From: Strongyloides papillosus
Taxonomy: Eukaryota; Nematoda; Chromadorea; Rhabditida; Strongyloididae
DNA: 64,000 nucleotides
Reading direction: 5' to 3'
Assembly: GCA_005656395.1 (NCBI GenBank)
Contig: SRSI01000073.1
Span: 744,001-808,000 of the forward strand
Shown here: positions 36,578 through 47,765 of the stretch, piece by piece
Numbering within the stretch: position 1 is the first letter of the stretch
Layout: every line of letters begins with the position of its first letter
The notes under the pieces: generated by a model
Database searches by the model: none
What the model was told of the DNA's origin: nothing
What the model saw: the letters and a program-made list of their open reading frames with translations, nothing else
Program-made: the position numbers and the translations under genes

Positions 36578-38524
36578 GTTTCTTGAGAAACTCGAACAAG
36601 GTGAGACAAGCAAAAATCTAAGACCCCATTTTTATATGCTTAAACAATACCCCTAGGTGACATATTACCACATATAAAATATTAGCTTCATATCTTCACT
36701 CTACGCGTTTTTATAGCTTCAGAAACTTTTCGACCATGATTGCGTATCTCAAAAACTACTTTATGAAACTATATCAATATATATATCATTCTTCACCATT
36801 TTTAGAGTACTTTTCAAGTACCAGAATAAATTTTGAAAAATCTTACTTTTAAGTATATTTTGTGACAAAAAAACTATAGAAAATGAAAAACCCCAATCTC
36901 GAAAATATCATATTCAAATTCAGCGTGTCTGAAAACCTATATATGCGTTTTTGAATTATTAAAAAAGTGCTGAGAAAAAAGGTTACATATTAAATATTCA
37001 CAAAATAATTTACAAATACATTAAAATAACTTTTAAAATGACATTCTGAAGATTATTTTTGTATTTTATTTATTGTATATGAATTTTGTTTCCTGAAAAT
37101 TGCTTCTTTTCCACTTCTTGCTATCTTAAAAAAAGTGGTCATGAAGGCCTGAATAGTCGGGACAAGCAAAAATCTAAGTCCTCATTTTTTTATGCTTAAA
37201 AGATATGCCTTGGTGACATATTACCACTTACAAAATATCAGCTTCATAAATCTATCCTTTACGTCTTTGTGAATTCTGAAACTTTTCGACCATGATTGCG
37301 TATCTCGAAAACTACTTTATGAAACTATAGCAATATATATATCATTCTTCACCATTTTTAGAGTACTTTTCAAGTACCAAGATACAATTTAAAAAATCTT
37401 ACTTTTAAGTATATTTTGTGACAAAAAACTATAGAAAATGAAAAACCCCAATCTCGAAAATATCATATTCAAATTCAGCGTATCTGAAAACTTATATATA
37501 CGTTTTCGAATTATTAACAAAGTGCTGAGAAAAAAAGTTATACGTAAAAAATTTTGAACATAATTTTTAAAATCAGCAAAATTCATTTTACTAGCAAATA
37601 TTTGATTTTTTTTACTTTTAACAATCAAATTTATTTTTTATTTTATCAATTATTACATTTCTACAAAAATTTTACATGACAACTTTCATAGCGGTAATAG
37701 TTAAATTTAAAATTAACTAAAATTTTTTCAAAACTATTGTAGATAAACAAAATATTAAAATACGATAATTTAAAAATTTGACTAAAATATTTTATATACT
37801 TTCTAAGTTATAAAGATTTAAAGTTATTTTGAAAAACTAACATTTATTCTATTAAAAGTGATAGAAAACACGTGATATATTTGCCAAGTAATATAATTTA
37901 TAGCAAAATTAAGCATATTATATATATTAAGGATTTAAATGAACCGGAATATAATCAAAACATTAATTTTTTCAACTTTTTTTACTTAGACTAATATTAA
38001 ATTTACTAAGCAATACAAATATATAATCTAATATAGGATAAAACTAAATGTTTTATAGTCTTTTTAATATATTAGTATAGCAAAATTATATTCGAAATAT
38101 TTTACGTATAACTTTTTTTCTCAGCACTTTTTTAATAATTCAAAAACGTATATATAGGTTTTCAGATACGCTGAATTTGAATATGATATTTTCGAGATTG
38201 GGGTTTTTCATTTTCTATGGTTTTTTGTCACAAAATATACTTAAAAGTAAGATTTTTCAAAATTTATCTTAGTACTTGAAAAGTACTCTAAAAATGGTGA
38301 AGAATGATATATATATTGATATAGTTTCATAAAGTAGTTTTTGAGATACGCAATTATGGTCGAAAAGTTTCTGAAGCTATAAAAACGCGTAGAGTGAAGA
38401 TATGAAGCTAATATTTTATATGTGGTAATATGTCACCTAGGGGTATTGTTTAAGCATATAAAAATGGGGTCTTAGATTTTTGCTTGTCCCACATATTTAA
38501 AATTGCTCGACTTTCTCAGGAAAC
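36578..38524. mobile_element. element C: foldback-type DNA transposon with ~0.4-kb inverted arms
   Basis: About 1.95 kb. The left arm (36578-36990) and right arm (38095-38524) are inverted copies of each other; the outermost bases read GTTTCTTGAGAAACTCG and, on the minus strand, GTTTCCTGAGAAAGTCG. A further copy of the arm (37088-37555) lies inside in direct orientation to the left arm. Shared internal landmarks are GGGACAAGCAAAAATCTAAG, CGACCATGATTGCGTATCTC and CCCCAATCTCGAAAATATCA. The flanks (A/T tract left, TTATTTTAAAATT right) continue the homology to the region right of rGC5 and rGC6, which lack the element. No transposase ORF. Confidence 0.8.
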
Positions 38525-38692
38525 TTATTTTAAAATTAACGTTATTTTTTTACTAAAAACATATAGTATACAAAATGTATTAAAATTTGACGATTTTATT
38601 GTCTAAATTTTAAGACATTCTTTTTTCATACATAAGACGAATATTTATCATCATGAAAGAATATCATATGAATCATTTTACTAAGATATTCA

Positions 38693-41600
38693 CTAACTAG
38701 GAGATTCTTTTTTGTAATCAGCATACATACCATTATTAGGATCTGCTGGCTTTTCACCAACTTTTCCAATTAACCAGAATGTCTCCATGACACCCTTTCC
38801 TTTTATAATTACCTCACCCCGAGGTTCTGTTACGAAACCACCAATTTGTTCAGTTAACAGTTTATGAGCAGCGTATGACATATGAATATGATTTGGCTTT
38901 CCATTACTCTCCATTCTACTGGCAGTATTTACAGTATCCCCAAAAAGACAATATCTAGGCATAGTTAAACCAACGACTCCAGCAACACAAGATCCTGTAT
39001 GCATACCAACTCTAATTTTGATTTTTTCTTTAGGTAAATGTGGTATAGTAAAATTTTCTAGACTTTTAATTAAATTAATACTTAATAATGCAATTTCTTT
39101 TACATGTAATACACCATTTCTATGTGGTAGACCAGAAACACAGAGGTAGCCATCACCAATAGTTTCAACTTTATAGACATCATGTTCATTGATAATGGAA
39201 TCGAATGTCGTGTACAAATTATTTAGCAAACTAACGACTTGCATTGGTGTACATCTTGATGCAAGTGTTGTAAATGAAACAACATCAGAGAAAAATATTG
39301 TTACTTGATCAAATTGTTCTGGAAGAATAGGTTGTCCAAGTTTTAATTTCTCTGCGACTTGTTTTGGTAACATTCTCGACAATAATATATCGGCTTTCTT
39401 CTTTTCTTCAATTAATTCTTTAGTCCTTTCTTGAATTTCTTCTTCAAGATTAGCAGCGTAATTTTCAAGTATTCCATATACATGATCCATAAGATTATTA
39501 CTTTTACCTGGATTCATTTCCTTTATTAATTTTTTTACTGTTTCTGATTTAGGTCTATCACCTGGTTCCTCACTCCACATATCTTTAATAAGATGAAGCT
39601 ATAAAATACGTATGTTAATATTAAAACACATTAATTTTTATATAAACTTACAAGTGCTGGTTTGATATCTTCAACAGCAGGTTTCAAGACAGGTCTCAGT
39701 GGTATACCTCTTTTTTTCTTTAACATGTAAATAATCTCATCAGCACCTCCTCTAATATCAGAATTTTCAAACGCAATATTTTTATTTACCACATCTGCTA
39801 AAACAATTGCTAGAGAGTAAATATCACTTGATTTTGTTGGTGTCAGAATTTCTTCTCTCAAGATTTCTGGCGCTGTCCATATTTGATTATCAACTGTATG
39901 TTTTTCATAACATCTTATGAATGGTAGTCCGAAATCTGATAATTTTACTTGCCATCTCTCATCAACAAGACAATTCTTTGATGATAAATTTCCGTGAACC
40001 CCAATTGGTGAGTTATGCATGGCATTTAAGCCTTCAACTGTATCTTTTATTAATGAATAGATAAAAAACCCATCTATATTAATACTTAAATTTTCATTTG
40101 TTAAAATATCAACAAAACTTAATCTACTACAGTACCTCCAAAATGACATAAGTGTTGGACCATCGAGACAGAAACTAATAAATTTATTAATATTTTCATT
40201 GTCCAATAGTCTTAGTTGTCTTAAATGTAACATGTCTTTCTTTTTTAGGGTATACTGTACCTCATGGATTCTTCCCATGATCGGTTCTGTATGGAGGACA
40301 TAAAGTTGATGTTTACCCTCGGCTTTATCTTTAAAAGATTGTTTGGTTGATGTTTGACTTGTTGAAAGTAGCGATCTCTTTGATTGTAATTGAACAATAC
40401 TACCTTTATAATCAGAGTATTTAATCACGCTTCCAAAATACATTCTCCATAACTCGTTTTGTTTCTCCTCCTCTTTTTTTTTCATAATATATAGATATAT
40501 CATAAGAATGATAACTACTACTGAAATTATGACAGCACCAACGATTATGAAAGCAAATCCAACAGGTGACTTTTCAATAAATGATGGTTGGCAAAATTCA
40601 TCCTGATACCCACATTTTGGTACATTTAATGGCGTAACTCCCCCTCTTATGGCAAAAATTGTTGTTGCTGGATCTGTAAAGGAAATATTGAACTCCTAAA
40701 AAAATGCACAGTTTATTGATATAACTTAGAATAACTTACAGCATCATTACCAACAACTATAAAATATATCCATCTTGTGACGTTCAAACCATTGTTAAAA
40801 TAAGTACCAAATGATAATCTAGAATCTCTTGTTAGATTCTTAGAAATTTGAAATGCTCCAGTCATACCATTAAATATACCAGATGAATATGTTGTCACTA
40901 AAGTTCCATTATCAGCAATCGTAGTAGCGTTTGGATTGCTACTATTACTTTTCATAGCTAAACCTAGTGATATAAAATATAGATAGGCCGAGTCAAAAAG
41001 ATAAGGAGCATAAGCACTCGAAACATTGTATTTTTCACATTCTGTTGTACAATTAAATGGTGGTTCTCTCATTAGTTTAGGCATGCTAACTTTAAAATCA
41101 TTATATTCAGAGGATATTCCACCAAGAGCAGAAAAATGTAAATGAAACATCCATTTATACATGCTTATTGCTTCTTCATCTCTTCCATCTGGTGGTGAAT
41201 TATAATCTACCATAGCATTCTTATTTTCCTCATTAATATAAATATCCATATCAACATCACAATTAATGTAAACATAATCAGAGGTATTCATACCGTTATC
41301 ATAAGCAGCTAACATAAAGGATCTTAATTTATCAATTTCATCCATACATATAACGATAACTCTTGTTAACTTTTTAATATCATCTGTTACTCTTTTTAAG
41401 TTTTCAGGTGAAAAGTTAACCATATTTCTTTGGTATACAACATTAATTTGTTCAAATCCTTGTGTTATTCTTTGATCAGCTTGATTATAAAATATTCCAC
41501 ATCGACCTAATTTGTCTGCAGATTCATATGCTACTATTGCTACATTTGTCCATTGAAATTTTATTAATAGCCTTGCTAAGCCGATAACAAAATCTAAAAT

Positions 41601-42152
41601 ATAGTTTTAAGGTATTACTTTTGTTTTTTTTTATTAATTACCAGAATATGATGGCATTACAGATGTTACTACCTTGTAGGTTGAAATTTCAGTTATCTTT
41701 TGCAAACTACTGGTACCAAAAAGATACAAGGGTATATTATAGTATGCGGCAATATTCGTCGCAACATTAGCCGTACTATAGCATGGTGGTCCGAATAGTA
41801 CATGAATCTTTTGTACATTAATTAAATCAAAAATTTGACCAGCAGCTTCTGAAGCAATACATTCATTCATCGTCCACACAAATCTTAAAAAAAACAGTAG
41901 AATTAATTAAAAAAATAAGATTGTATCATACTCAAAATTAACTCTTTCTAATAAAGTATTATTTTCTCTTGCTACTTCTAAAGCTCTTGTTACAGCCGCA
42001 GCGGAATTTGGATATCCTTGCCAGTAAACTAAAGTAGGGTCAGTATTCGGAAGTACAATTCCAACCTTAACAGTCCCCAAAGAGGTATTCAAATTTTGAT
42101 GGATAGTTCCATGAAAAAATGTCAAAAAAAGTGTAAAAATTTTTATTATCAT
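38693..42152 (-). CDS. Receptor-type guanylyl cyclase rGC7 (GCY family)
   Basis: Exons: 42152-41932, 41883-41642, 41593-40740, 40695-39652, 39598-38693; 3267 nt, 1088 aa. It is the outermost member of the array. The ectodomain exon is open over its full length although its first Met is far inside. The cyclase keeps FFSDVVSF, VETIGDGYLC and RYCLFGDTVNTASRMES. The cyclase exon matches rGC5 (GQPILPEQFDQ, YAAHK) and the ectodomain matches rGC6. Kinase-homology residues INKFISF differ from the usual INKFIGF. Confidence 0.92.
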
Positions 42153-42583
42153 TTTTACAAATTTAAAAAATATAATGAAATACGATAAAAACTTTTTATT
42201 TATTTATATTATGTTAAAAATGCAAAATTTTTTAATTATAATGATATTAAAGTATAAAAAAGGTTGCCTAATATTAGAGATTATCTTTTAAATATTTACA
42301 TAATGATATTTTATAGGTGAATCCATTGGAAAATCTTAAAATTAAATAAGATATACGTTTTTAATAATTTTTTAACATCATGCTACAATTATTTATTAGA
42401 TTTTGTTATTTTATGTTGAGAATTATTGAGCAAAGAATCCTTAGAGTGTATGTGGTATTCATGTAATAAAAACTGATAGTTATTCTTATCCTTTTAATAA
42501 CGTAATTATTTACTGTGTTCCTTGATTATAATGAAAAAATATTCTTAAAATGTTTATCATTTTATTATTGTAAACAAAGATAT
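42153..42583. other. 5' flank of rGC7 and right edge of the array
   Basis: The first 310 bp carry the conserved rGC5'-flank blocks (GGTTGCCTAATATTA near 42262, GGTGAATCCATTGGA near 42316, AAAGAATCCTTAGAGTGTAT near 42433). Homology to the other spacers stops around 42465, which marks the end of the tandem amplification. The rest is the 3' flank of the nuclear receptor gene. Confidence 0.55.
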
Positions 42584-43995
42584 TTATATACTATCCAAAA
42601 AACTCATATCTATGATATCCATCCATTTAGATATTAGTGCAATCTCCCTATGTCTTGTGGAGTATTCCCGGACCATTGATAATAATTTTGTCATTTCTGT
42701 TATCCTATGTGCATAGTTATGCATTTTTTTATTGTAAATATAGTAATTATGAAGTTCGTCGTTGACGAGTTTTATGATTTCATTACCTACTTTTTGGCAT
42801 TCCATTGAAGTTTCATCTAATGTTAACCTATCAAACATCATTTGAACTATTATGTAAGCTATCTCAATTTCATCATAATTGTCATCCTTCATTGGTTTGT
42901 GAATATATCTATGTACTAAATTTAATGTTGGTCTCATTAAATTCAATATTTCCTTTGAATTTTTATCATCTAAATTCGGATCAGTAATTTCACCATCATC
43001 TAACTTTATTACATATGTTTCGTCACATAAAAGTAATGCCCCATTATATGGACTTTTAACTTTTGATAAGTAGACTGATGAAATTAAAGTATAAGCATCC
43101 CTCCAGAAACTTCTAAATATTGTCCATTTATCCTTTAGGGAAAAATTTACAAATTCCTCCAGAGACATTAACAACGTTGGTGAATATTTTATAAACCTTT
43201 GCCACGCTTTAACAAATCTCCTTATATCAGACTGCTTTGTAAGAATAACATTATCTGGATGATTATAATTCATATTATTAAAAAGATTTTTAACACCTAT
43301 TATTATTCTTTGAAGGCATGTTGTGTAACCTCCTAAATTACCTAATGAAGAAGTGGAACTTGAAAATATATCATTGACGTGAGTGTTTATTTGTTTCATA
43401 TCAAAAAGAATTTTATTATCCTCTATTTTTATATCATCATTTAATCGCGAATTGTCAACTGGAGCTGGTGGTATAAAACTCTCTTCACTTTTACATTCAT
43501 TAATGGGATTTATTATGGAAGGAACGTCACTTGGAGATTCTGAAGTAACATTCTTCAGAACCATGCCTACTGCTTTACATTTCTGGAAACGACAATATTT
43601 ACAAAATAACTTATCGCCTTAAAAGTTATTAATTAAAATAAACATGCGAGGCAGTACCTGGTTTCATAATACAATTTTTATTACCTCTTCGGCACCGGAA
43701 ATTTTTATGATTTAGTATGCCACGTCGAAAGAAGGCTAAAAAATAAGTGATACTTTATAATAACACTAATTAATAAAGATTATTTTTAAATTTTATCATT
43801 TTTCAATCAACAAAGTTAGTTTTTTTTATAAAATAATACCTGAGCATGCTCTAAAAGAATAAAAATAATTCAAATATAATAAAATGTTTGACTAAAGAAA
43901 AAAAAATACCTGCATGAATTGACACTATTATGTATTGAGTTTGTTTCAACATTACAAACCAAACAAACGTTCTTTTCACTGCTAGTTAGAGACAT
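42584..43995 (-). CDS. Nuclear hormone receptor NHR-a (nematode-expanded type)
   Basis: A DNA-binding, ligand-regulated transcription factor. Exons: 43995-43910, 43850-43840 (11-nt micro-exon), 43735-43658, 43617-42584; 1209 nt, 402 aa. Finger 1 is CLVC...SCRACSAFFRRG and finger 2 is FRCRRGNKNC...LFCKYCRFQKCKAVGM, so all eight zinc cysteines are present. The P-box helix residues RACS are encoded by the micro-exon. A charged hinge of about 80 residues follows, then a helical ligand-binding domain of about 240 residues (LEEFVNFSLKDKWTIFRSFW looks like helix 3-5). It is a head-to-tail paralogue of the next gene. No orthologue is assigned. Confidence 0.88.
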
Positions 43996-44527
43996 AATTT
44001 TTTTTAAGTAAAAGCAAAAATTAACCTGAAAATTAATTAAGATAAAAAATTTTAAACAATAAATATTATGACATTCAGAAGATCGATAAAATGTGTAAAC
44101 TCGTGCTATTTCGTTAACTAGAACACTAAATGATACTTTCTCGGTGTTGTTAATTTTAAAAGTGTGTATGTTTATGTGTTGTAGTAACACAATCAAGTCT
44201 ACAAACTTTATATATGACGTACAAATATTTTCTACCAGATTTTTTACATTCAAAGTATAAATTGTATAATATAAATAATACTAAGTTATTGAAATAATAT
44301 TCTGTTTATAAGCTTAACTAATAAGTATGCACTGTAGACATTATAATTTTCCTTATTTGCGACAAACATATAACAGATTTATATGCTGAAAAAATATTTT
44401 ATTTTTATTACATAAAAATAATAACATATTAATAATTAATATATTGCAGTAATTTAAACAAAAATTTATTATTAATTGAATTTTATTTGATATATTGGAA
44501 ATATTATGCTGTGAAAAAAAGTGCTAA
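43996..44527. other. intergenic between the two nuclear receptor genes
   Basis: No gene, RNA or repeat recognised. An open frame reading through NHR-a exon 1 into this stretch has no coding character and is not called. Confidence 0.5.
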
Positions 44528-45888
44528 TTAAAGGTTATTCATAAAACTTATGTCTATAAGATTCATTATTCTCGATATTAAATCAATTTCCTTCTGTCTA
44601 TTAATATATTCTCTAATCATTGATAGTAATTTTGTCATTTCTGTTATCCTATAAGCATAATTATCTAATTTTTTGTTATAAATATAATAATTATGAATTT
44701 CATTATTTATGACTTTTTGAATATCCTCACCAACTTTTTGACACTCTTTTGATGTTTCATTTAATATTAGCTTATCAAACATCGTTTGAGTTATTATGTA
44801 AGCTACCTCTACATTATCATAATTACTTTGCTTCATAGGAAGGTATAAAAATTCATAGAAAAGCATAAGTGTAGGTTTCATTAGATAAAAAGCTTCTTTT
44901 GTTCTTCTATTGTCCAAATCAGGATCAAGAAACTCAACATTCTTAATTTTTACTACATGTTTATAATCACATACAAGTAATGCTTCATTGGTGGGATTTT
45001 CAATTTTTAATTTGTATACTAATGTTGTAATGATATCACCGAAACGCCAAAAATTTCTAAATATCGTCCATTTATCCTTTAAGGAGAGGGAGGCAAATTC
45101 TTCTAAAACCATTAAAAAATTTGGTGAATATGTTATAAAATTCTGCCACTTATTAATAATTCTCCTTAATGACATTTCCTTTACAAAAATACAATCTCCC
45201 GGATTGTTATAATTTAGATTGGTAAATAAAATTTTTAAACCTTTAATCACTCGTTGGAGGCATGTTGTGTAACTATCATAATTATTTAATGATGGAATGG
45301 TACTTAAAAAAGTTTCGTTAATATTAATTTTTATTCCTTTTATATCAAAAAATACTCTGTTATCCTCTACTCTGATATCACTATTAAATGGTACTATATT
45401 TGGGGATGACGATAAATTTGTTCTATCATCTTTCGTCTGAAGTTCATCGTTTATATTTGAATGTGTAGGCGAATTATTTGAAAAATCAATATTCCCTTTT
45501 CTCAATACCATTCCGACTGCTTTACATTTTTTGAAACGACAATATTTACAAAATAATTTATCACCTTTAATTTTTTTGTTTAATAATATATAGTGAAAAT
45601 ATACCTGGTTTCATCACACAGTTATTGGTTCCCCTTCTACATCGAAAATGTTTATGAATTGATAAACCACGCCGGAAGAAGGCTAAAAATTAAAAAGTTT
45701 GTTATATTACAAATTAAATAATCTATAGTTTTAATTTAATTTTAAATTTAGTTAAATAATACCTGAACATGCTCTAGAAAAGAAAATTATAGATAATAAA
45801 GATAAAAAATAAGATACCTGCAAGAATTAACACTATTATGAATAGATTTTGTTTCAATATTACAAACTAAGCAATAATTTTTCTCCAT
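44528..45888 (-). CDS. Nuclear hormone receptor NHR-b (paralogue of NHR-a)
   Basis: Exons: 45888-45818, 45773-45763 (11-nt micro-exon), 45682-45605, 45564-44528; 1197 nt, 398 aa. The DNA-binding domain has CLVC...SCRACSAFFRRG, FRCRRGTNNC and LFCKYCRFKKCKAVGM. Intron positions and phases match NHR-a exactly, including the micro-exon, so duplication followed the intron gains. The ligand-binding domain shares LKDKWTIFR..WR and IYNKKLDNYAYRITEMTKLL with NHR-a but has diverged strongly elsewhere. A second in-frame Met 15 nt upstream (45903) is a possible start. Confidence 0.88.
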
Positions 45889-45903
45889 GTTATCATTTAA
45901 CAT

Positions 45904-46527
45904 ATAGACAAACAAATAAGCATAAATTTCAATGTTAGATAATTTACATTAAATAATTGTAATATGTTTGAAAATAAACTTGATCGATGAGAGTGTAAAA
46001 GTGTGCAAATTCGTCTACCACTAATGTATAATAAAAGATTTATAAAGTACTTTTTGTTTAGTGAGTAATCTTGTTTTATTAGTAATGATAATCTGTATAT
46101 ATTTCAACCGATTATGTATTAGTAATTTGGTTCTATTTTATCAACTTATAGTAAAGTAATTATAAATATTTTTTTTATCATTATTAATATAATAAATATA
46201 TTTTATTCGTATATTTTTAAATAAGTAAACGTTTATTAGATGTCAAATAAATAGAGTTATCAAAAGGGTAGTAATTTATTTACCTAAAAAACAAATGTAT
46301 TTACTTCATCTTGCATCATCAAACTTGAATGTTAATCACCATAATATTATATTATCCATAAGAAAAGCATATTTTTTGATTCGTATCGTTTGAGGCGTAT
46401 TTTCTCAAGTGTTGATTATGTTTTGTTATAGAAAACAAACTGTTAGATTTTCCTGAATCTTCTTACATGATAATATATATCAAATATATATGGTATATGT
46501 GTCATTAACTTATTATAAAAACAAACT
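45904..46527. other. intergenic upstream of NHR-b
   Basis: Shared 5' region of the minus-strand NHR-b and the plus-strand mariner fragment. No gene seen. Confidence 0.45.
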
Positions 46528-46872
46528 ATGCTTTCAAAACGTGATATTCGTGCTATTATGCTATATGAGTTCAAACGCGGTACTAAGGCCGCAAAAACAA
46601 CTCAACAAATTAATGAAACTTTTGGAGAAAATCTCGTCTCTGTTTCTACTGTAAAAAGATGGTTTAGAAAATTCAAAGAAGGGAATGAGAGCCTCGAAAA
46701 CGAAGAGCGAGGGAGACCTGGATGTGTTATTGACGACGATGAATTACGAAAAGCTGTTGAAGCTAATCCACATGCAACTGTTAGAGCTCTTGCAGAAAAC
46801 TTAAATGTATCGAAATCAACAATTTCCGACCGCTTAAAGAAGATAGAAAAGACGAAAAAACTCAGCAAATAA
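46528..46872 (+). mobile_element. Mariner-family transposase, N-terminal DNA-binding part only
   Basis: An open frame of 114 aa with the paired helix-turn-helix DNA-binding region of Mos1/SETMAR-type mariner transposases. The first HTH lies at about residues 5-55 (DIRAIMLYEFKRGTKAA, TVKRWFRKFKEGN) and the second at about 70-105 (ATVRALAENLNVSKSTISDR). It stops right after KKLSK, where family members continue into the catalytic DD34D domain, of which nothing is visible downstream. G+C is clearly higher than in the surroundings, suggesting recent arrival. It is either a truncated transposon or a retained DNA-binding mini-gene; truncation is more likely. Confidence 0.8.
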
Positions 46873-46904
46873 GTAGGCACAGAAAGAAAATAGAACAAGG
46901 ATCA

Positions 46905-47765
46905 TTATAAAATTTAGTAGCATTGTTTCACCTGATGATATCTAATTTTTTGACTTACAACTAATTTAATCGCAATTTTTTAGCACATGAAAACCAAAGG
47001 AACAATTAACGAATTATCAAAATAATTCTTATTTTTGTATGGTATTATTCTCATTTTAAAACTTAAGTTGTTCTCTATAAAACATTTTAAAATACAAGAT
47101 TAGAATTTAATTTTATGTAAAAATGACAATGCTTTTATAAAGAGCACTTATTAACGTTGTTAATATGTTTGAATTATTAAAAAATATATATTTTTTTTAT
47201 AAACCTATACTGATCTAAACTCCAATTGTTTTATAATGTTTTCAAGATCATCTTTTAAAATCAAACTTATAAAATTTATAAAACATTATGCATTTTTGTT
47301 CTTGTTGGAAAAACTTTTAAGTATTATAATTTAAAAATAGCAAATACAAAAGAATATTTTTACTAAAAATACTTTGTGTGGTTAAATAATTATCTCTTTT
47401 CATAAATATTGTTATGAAGTTTCTACACTTATTTTTGTTAAAAGATTGTTTAGAAAAATAATCATTTTTAGAAGTTTACAACACTATTTGGAGTTGACTT
47501 CTGATAACGTACTTCAAAATATATTATAAAGAATACAGATTAGACTCTAGTATAATTATAATATCATAAGAAATATCAAGATTAATAAAAAATTAAATCA
47601 CTTCAACATGAAAACCATGTCTATCTTGATAAAAAAAATGGCGAAACTTATCGATAATTTTATAATTTGTGTCGTTTACAACTTTTTGTTGATACTTCAT
47701 ATTTTTAAATTTGGATAAATTTCTTTTTTAAACAGAAAATCTAAACATGTCGATTTGACGAATAC
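46905..47765. repeat. second, decayed copy of MITE-like element B
   Basis: Aligns with 24080-24990 along most of its length in the same orientation. Examples are ACTAATTT-ATCGCAATT (46960 versus 24130), TTAATTTTATGTAA (47107 versus 24280) and ACTTTGTGTGGTTAAATAAT (47371 versus the CTTTGTGTAGTTAAATAAT at 24577). The termini are eroded. It starts just after the mariner fragment, so a mariner link is possible but not shown. Confidence 0.6.

Noticed and set aside
22000..38692. CRISPR-like or satellite array in the spacers
   Set aside because: Repeats are long, imperfect and explained by tandem gene duplication plus transposons. No regular short repeat with unique spacers exists, and the genome is eukaryotic.
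43870..44253. 127-residue minus-strand frame over NHR-a exon 1
   Set aside because: Only the part with CLVCNVETNS is real (NHR exon 1). The rest is read-through of the donor site and the upstream flank.
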